From: an uncultured Bacteroidia bacterium
Lineage (GTDB): Bacteria > Bacteroidota > Bacteroidia > Bacteroidales > UBA932
Length of the DNA stretch: 64,000 nt
Assembly: GCA_902778105.1 (NCBI GenBank)
Contig: CACYWN010000001.1
Location: 1 to 64,000, forward strand
Reading direction: 5' to 3'
A program made the translations under genes and the position numbers. This document shows, piece after piece, positions 63,013-64,000 of this stretch. The notes beneath the pieces were generated by a model. The model searched no databases and was not told where the DNA came from. It saw only the letters and a program-made list of their open reading frames with translations. Position 1 is the first letter of the stretch, and each line of letters starts with the position of its first letter.

Positions 63013-63072
63013 ATTCTTCGCTTCGCCGGAAAGACGGACCAAGGCCGATATGGGATATCGGAGAAAAATCCG

Positions 63073-63080
63073 TATCTTTG
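63073..63080 (+). promoter_or_regulatory. -7 box for prfA
   Basis: TATCTTTG, 19 nt before the ATG at 63100. No TTTG at the -33 position. Confidence 0.55.
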
Positions 63081-63099
63081 CAGACTGAATCAGTTTTTT

Positions 63100-64000
63100 A
63101 TGGCAGAGAATACATTGCTGGAGAAGGTCCTGAGCCTGCAGGACAAATACAAGAAGCTGGAAGAGTCCCTCGCGGACCCGGCCGTCATCGCGGACATGAA
63201 GAAGTTCGTGCAGCTGAACAAGGACTACAAGGAACTGCAGCCCATCATCGCGGCCGGCCTGGAGTATAAACGCATGCTGGACGAGCTTGCCCAGGCGAAG
63301 GACATCCTCATGAATGAAAAGGATGAGGACCTGCGCGAGATGGCCCGGGATGAGGTGAACGAGATCGAACCCAAGCTCCCCGACATGGAGCAGAACATCA
63401 AGCTCCTGCTGATCCCTGCCGATCCGGACGACTCCAAGAACGCCATGGTGGAAATCCGCGGCGGTACCGGCGGCGACGAGGCGGCGATCTTCGCCGGCGA
63501 CCTGTTCCGCATGTACCAGCATTTCGCAGAGCGCCGCGGGTGGAAACTCGAAGTCACCGACCAGGCCCCCGGCACGGCCGGCGGCTACAAGCAGATCGTC
63601 TTCAAGCTTTCCTCCAGCCAGGACGGCGTCTATGGGATCATGAAGTACGAGTCCGGTGTCCACCGCGTCCAGCGCGTTCCGCAGACGGAAACCCAGGGCC
63701 GCATCCAGACATCGGCCGCCTCCGTGGCCGTATTCCCGGAAGCCGGTGAATTCGATGTGGAGCTGAATCCGGCCGACATCCGGAAGGACCTCTTCTGCGC
63801 CTCCGGCCCGGGCGGACAGGGCGTGAATACGACTTATTCCGCCGTGCGCCTGACCCATATTCCGTCAGGCCTTGTGGTCCAGTGCCAGGAGGAGCGTTCC
63901 CAGCTCAAGAACCTGGACCGGGCGATGGAGGAGCTCCGTACCCGTCTGTACAACCTGGAGCACCAGAAATACCTGGACGGCATCGCCGCGAAGCGCAAGA
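63100..64000 (+). CDS. prfA: Peptide chain release factor 1 (3' end outside the window)
   Basis: 300 residues are visible. The stop-codon-reading tripeptide region is VPQTETQGR (PxT type, so RF1 for UAA/UAG). The GGQ loop is [20 protein letters not shown]-terminal coiled part (residues about 1-95) and the PCRF domain are normal. It releases the peptide at UAA and UAG on the ribosome. The gene continues beyond base 64000. Confidence 0.96.
   Translation, partial: MAENTLLEKVLSLQDKYKKLEESLADPAVIADMKKFVQLNKDYKELQPIIAAGLEYKRMLDELAQAKDILMNEKDEDLREMARDEVNEIEPKLPDMEQNIKLLLIPADPDDSKNAMVEIRGGTGGDEAAIFAGDLFRMYQHFAERRGWKLEVTDQAPGTAGGYKQIVFKLSSSQDGVYGIMKYESGVHRVQRVPQTETQGRIQTSAASVAVFPEAGEFDVELNPADIRKDLFCASGPGGQGVNTTYSAVRLTHIPSGLVVQCQEERSQLKNLDRAMEELRTRLYNLEHQKYLDGIAAKRK

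Overview
The window is a GC-rich segment of a Bacteroidales-type chromosome. The evidence is the recurring Bacteroidetes -7 promoter box TAnnTTTG (usually TATCTTTG, sometimes with TTTG 19-20 nt upstream), the lack of convincing Shine-Dalgarno sequences, many lipoprotein signal peptides, and family content typical of the phylum (DUF4290-FtsK-LolA, DUF3822-RsmD, DUF3667, CstA, two-subunit AddAB). I do not assign a genus; an anaerobic gut or rumen lineage is plausible because of the butyrate-type energy genes.

Layout. 1-7750 is a mobile island, AT-richer than the rest: the 3' part of an IS1182-type transposase; a four-gene cassette (SPFH-GYF protein, small membrane protein, small cytosolic protein, zinc-ribbon protein with a C-terminal membrane anchor); two small accessory ORFs; and two serine recombinases. 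The larger recombinase runs into, and stops inside, an initiator tRNA-fMet gene that still has its own promoter and terminator. 7870-20900 is ordinary chromosome: hisS, then a long run of overlapping envelope genes (amino-acid permease, lipoprotein, beta-propeller, NlpC/P60-LysM hydrolase, esterase), sppA, a phosphomannose isomerase, an S4 protein, a minimal CcsA, a PagL-like barrel and a DUF3667 protein. 20901-22482 is decayed DNA with two gene fragments and at least three families of structured repeats. 22553-35516 holds a lipoprotein esterase, a macro-like protein, GlsB, NnrD, a reverse rubrerythrin, addB-addA and DUF4290-ftsK-lolA. 35513-47321 holds a FISUMP lipoprotein, apbE, a ComEC-like channel, ackA-ptb, a carbonic anhydrase, buk, a GH3 glycosidase and a serine hydrolase. 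47327-57098 holds a cytidylate-kinase-like protein, a MATE exporter, two FKBP lipoproteins, a DHH phosphoesterase and DUF3822-rsmD-cstA-herA. 57143-64000 holds etfB-etfA-acyl-CoA dehydrogenase, mazG, a broken CoA-transferase and the start of prfA.

How it works together. EtfBA with the acyl-CoA dehydrogenase, Ptb, Buk and AckA cover the last steps of acetate and butyrate (or branched acid) formation. The CoA-transferase that could have served the same purpose is split by a TAG at what looks like a 39-nt in-frame deletion that removes the active-site glutamate. The items most worth a second look are the palindromic repeat family with a conserved core (21437-21651 and 22283-22482), the hairpin family that recurs at 60.8 kb, the three-unit 50-bp tandem repeat, the SPFH cassette on the island, and the integrase that borrows its C-terminus from a tRNA gene.
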